Shown piece after piece: positions 61,798 to 64,000 of a DNA stretch of 64,000 nt. The stretch comes from Bugula neritina. Lineage: Eukaryota > Bryozoa > Gymnolaemata > Cheilostomatida > Bugulidae. Under the pieces are notes generated by a model. It had not been told where the DNA came from. It did not search any database and saw only the letters and a program-made list of their open reading frames with translations. Numbering within the stretch: the stretch's first letter is position 1; the number at the start of each line of letters is the position of its first letter. The stretch lies in assembly GCA_964035545.1 (NCBI GenBank), contig OZ037771.1:6381690-6445689 (forward strand), given 5' to 3'. The position numbers and the translations under genes were made by a program.

Positions 61798-62439
61798 CAG
61801 GCTAGAGCGCTAATCAACTTTTAAGGTTTTAGCATTCGTAAGTTTATTTTGCACTTGCTGTTTTAAATTAATGTTTTTAACATTTTGATTAAAATACTAC
61901 ATTGCTATATTCAACACTCAATTGAAATGAAGAAAACTCAATCGTAAGTCAGAAGGCATTAGAGGCTATAGTTTTGTAGGTTAGTCAAGCGAACCGCTTG
62001 CGCTTTTTGTTGCATAACCAAACATATCCCGAAGTAACGCTCTTTTGTTAGTAGATGAGGCACTTTATGATTGTCTAACGCGCTCTCTTACAATTATGCT
62101 ATCATGGAGATAAGAACTTAGGCTTTTTGATAGCGCGTGTTGAAAATGTCATCTCGCATATATAACAATCATTAGCGTAGTAGGCTTCCTGTAGTAAGTA
62201 GAATTCAATCCCAAGACCAGGTATTTGTGGCTTATGTAACGATCGCGAAGTCGAACTCAAAGCTAGGGCAAGGACGATGAATTTGTTATAAAACCAGTTT
62301 TATTGAAACGCGAAACACTATAACTATAAGTTATACACACACTTGTGATTTAATGTTATTGCTTATTCTTCTGGAGTTGAGGTAACGTAAATTAAAGGTT
62401 GGCCATGGTTATACTTATTGACATTGTAAATGTTATTGT

Positions 62440-62960
62440 TAAACTTGAACAGTTGAACTTGAACTCAGTGGAACCTATAACTGTATAAGTATAAGTATAA
62501 CTATCACTATGAGTATGAGTATGAATATGATTAAGTTAAACTTAAAGTTAATCATAATCATAATGATAATGTCTCTAAGTATAAGTATATTCGTACTGTA
62601 ACTGTAAGACTAAGACTAAGTGTGTATTAATTTTAAATATTACTGATTAATATTATTTATAATTATACTTATACAGTATAACTTATAGTTTTAGTTTAAG
62701 TTATACCACTAGTATAAGTTAGTATAAGTATTACTATTAGTATTAGATTTAGTATTACCAATACCATTGGCATTAGTCTTAGAAATACTAATAGTAATAG
62801 TATACTAAGTCTAATAGTAATAGTATTATGAGTAATAGTGAATGTTATACTCACTCTCAGCCTTATAGTTAAAGTTATAGTGAAACTACATTTAATAATA
62901 TTATTATTATTTTATTAATAATATATCACTCATCTGTATCTCACTATGACTATCTGTCTT
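62440..62960. repeat. Cryptically simple region of a dispersed family
   Basis: Words GTATAAGTATAAGTATAACT, then GTAACTGTAAGACTAAGAC and TAAGTGTGTATTAATTTTAA, then AGTATTAGTATTAG. Similar in order to the 22.3 and 34.3 kb regions. Confidence 0.5.
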
Positions 62961-62977
62961 GAGTCTCTAAGTCTAGA

Positions 62978-62997
62978 CCCCCCCCCCCCCCCCCCCC
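62978..62997. repeat. (C)20 homopolymer
   Basis: Twenty consecutive C bases at the boundary between the simple region and the LINE remnant. Exact length is error-prone in sequencing. Confidence 0.9.
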
Positions 62998-63410
62998 AGA
63001 GGGAAGAGGAGACCTTCACGGAGGAGTGTTATGAAAGCATGAGTTCAGCGATTCTAAGGTCTCTGATTGTCCTGGGAAGGAAACTATTAAAGTATATCAC
63101 AATATGTTAGAATTTGTTGATAATGAACGAGGAATATGTCTGGACATGTTTTGTGTTAGGATAGATGGACAGTTAGTTAGTTCTTGAAAGGTAATAATAA
63201 TTTCAGGACAGACATCTTCATTAGCTAGGAATTAAAGTAGTCACTTTATACGGCTTGATTTTCCACGTGACTCCAAAGTTTTCTATATTGAACCGTTCTT
63301 GAGCCATGGCCATACTTTGAATTCTTTTTAAACTCGATATAATCCGCAGTACCTTGTTCTAGACTAGTTCTAGTTTGTATATATCTTTCAAATAATGGGG
63401 GTTCCATACT
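62998..63410 (-). mobile_element. LINE reverse-transcriptase C-terminal remnant
   Basis: Minus-strand frame near 63.40-63.33 kb reads EVWNPHYLKDIYKLELV, stop, NKVLRII. This matches the common LINE pattern W-x-P, then I-x-x-L-E-x-V-Q-x-[KR], just after the polymerase core. Near 63.08-63.05 kb another frame gives FLPRTIRDL, like the conserved block near LINE ORF2 C-termini. Several stops and frame changes make it inactive. Confidence 0.5.
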
Positions 63411-64000
63411 TCACTAATACTTATACTATTAGTATTAGGTTTACTAGTAACTATTACTATTACTATTACTGTTGCTATTAGTATTACTATTAGTATTACT
63501 ATTACTAATTTCAATTATATTGTGTTGGATATAATTTTTATATTTTATTTTATGTTAAGTTTAAGGATTTGAATAATAGAATATTAGGCTGAAATTGAAA
63601 TTAAAAGTGAGTACCAGAGCTAAGTCAAGTGCAAGTCACATGGATTTGAGTAATTGCTTACTTGATAAGTAGTCTCAAATAGCCTACTTGTATTTTTTAG
63701 ACTCCTGTCATTTTGATTTGCTCAACTATTATGATTTGCCTTAACTTTGAAACTTTGATTAACTTGCTGTAAAATCTCAAAATACTAATAAAAAAAATAG
63801 AACTCTGCTGTAAATTGAGAAATCTTACCTATAGGTTCTGGTAGATCTTAAAGTTGATGTTTCACATAAGACTGTAGTTTCTTTTATACAATTATACTGT
63901 ATATTTAATAACTATGAAATATTAGTAAGCTCTGTTTTTATTGAAGTTTTAACGATACCTAATTTTGGAAAATTTTTGTTGAGTGGCCTTGAATATGAAG

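Larger units (their letters stand above)
56579..64000. other. Downstream interval without a recognised host gene
   Basis: No supported exon chain on either strand. Contains the hAT relic (57.34-58.72 kb), AT-rich unique sequence to about 60.6 kb, a TA array, a CpG-rich patch near 61.7 kb, cryptically simple DNA (62.4-62.9 and 63.4-63.7 kb) and a LINE remnant (63.0-63.4 kb). Confidence 0.6.

Overview
This is nuclear DNA from an animal. It is AT-rich, its genes are split by GT-AG introns, and it carries five recognisable metazoan gene families. The gene set (a HORMA-domain meiotic protein with a PHD finger, a Sprouty-type signalling inhibitor, an NDFIP adaptor, the PDSS2 subunit of polyprenyl diphosphate synthase, and an LRCH protein) does not fix the phylum. 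The mix of features suggests an invertebrate, possibly early-branching, but that is inference. No bacterial, organellar or viral genes were seen.

Layout. (1) 141-7335, plus strand: an 11-coding-exon HORMAD/Hop1-like gene, with microsatellites or minisatellites in five of its introns. (2) 7.3-14.1 kb: no gene seen; holds a MITE inserted in a minisatellite. (3) 14128-15228, minus: Sprouty, with a single coding exon and an overlapping upstream ORF. (4) 15.2-26.3 kb: no convincing gene; minisatellites and cryptically simple DNA. (5) 26339-32621, minus: a 7-exon NDFIP gene with three PY motifs and three membrane segments. (6) 32.6-36.1 kb: a hAT-type MITE and simple DNA. (7) 36099-37280, plus: PDSS2 as one uninterrupted ORF. 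(8) 37.86-39.24 kb: two head-to-tail copies of one terminal-inverted-repeat element. (9) 39777-56194, plus: LRCH, with 18 shared core exons, two optional exons and two alternative 3' ends, so that up to three C-termini are predicted. (10) 56.6-64 kb: no host gene seen; a 1.38-kb decayed hAT element with a target-site duplication, a TA array, a CpG-rich octamer/TATA cluster and a LINE reverse-transcriptase remnant.

The genes are functionally unrelated (meiosis, RTK signalling, ubiquitin-ligase adaptation, ubiquinone synthesis, DOCK/cytoskeleton scaffolding), so this is an ordinary animal gene neighbourhood and not a gene cluster. The most interesting signal is in LRCH: two paralogous, phase-compatible 3' exons each supply a different last helix of the calponin-homology domain, and membrane anchoring could be switched in two independent ways. 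All exon joins were made by eye, from splice sites, reading phase and family similarity.
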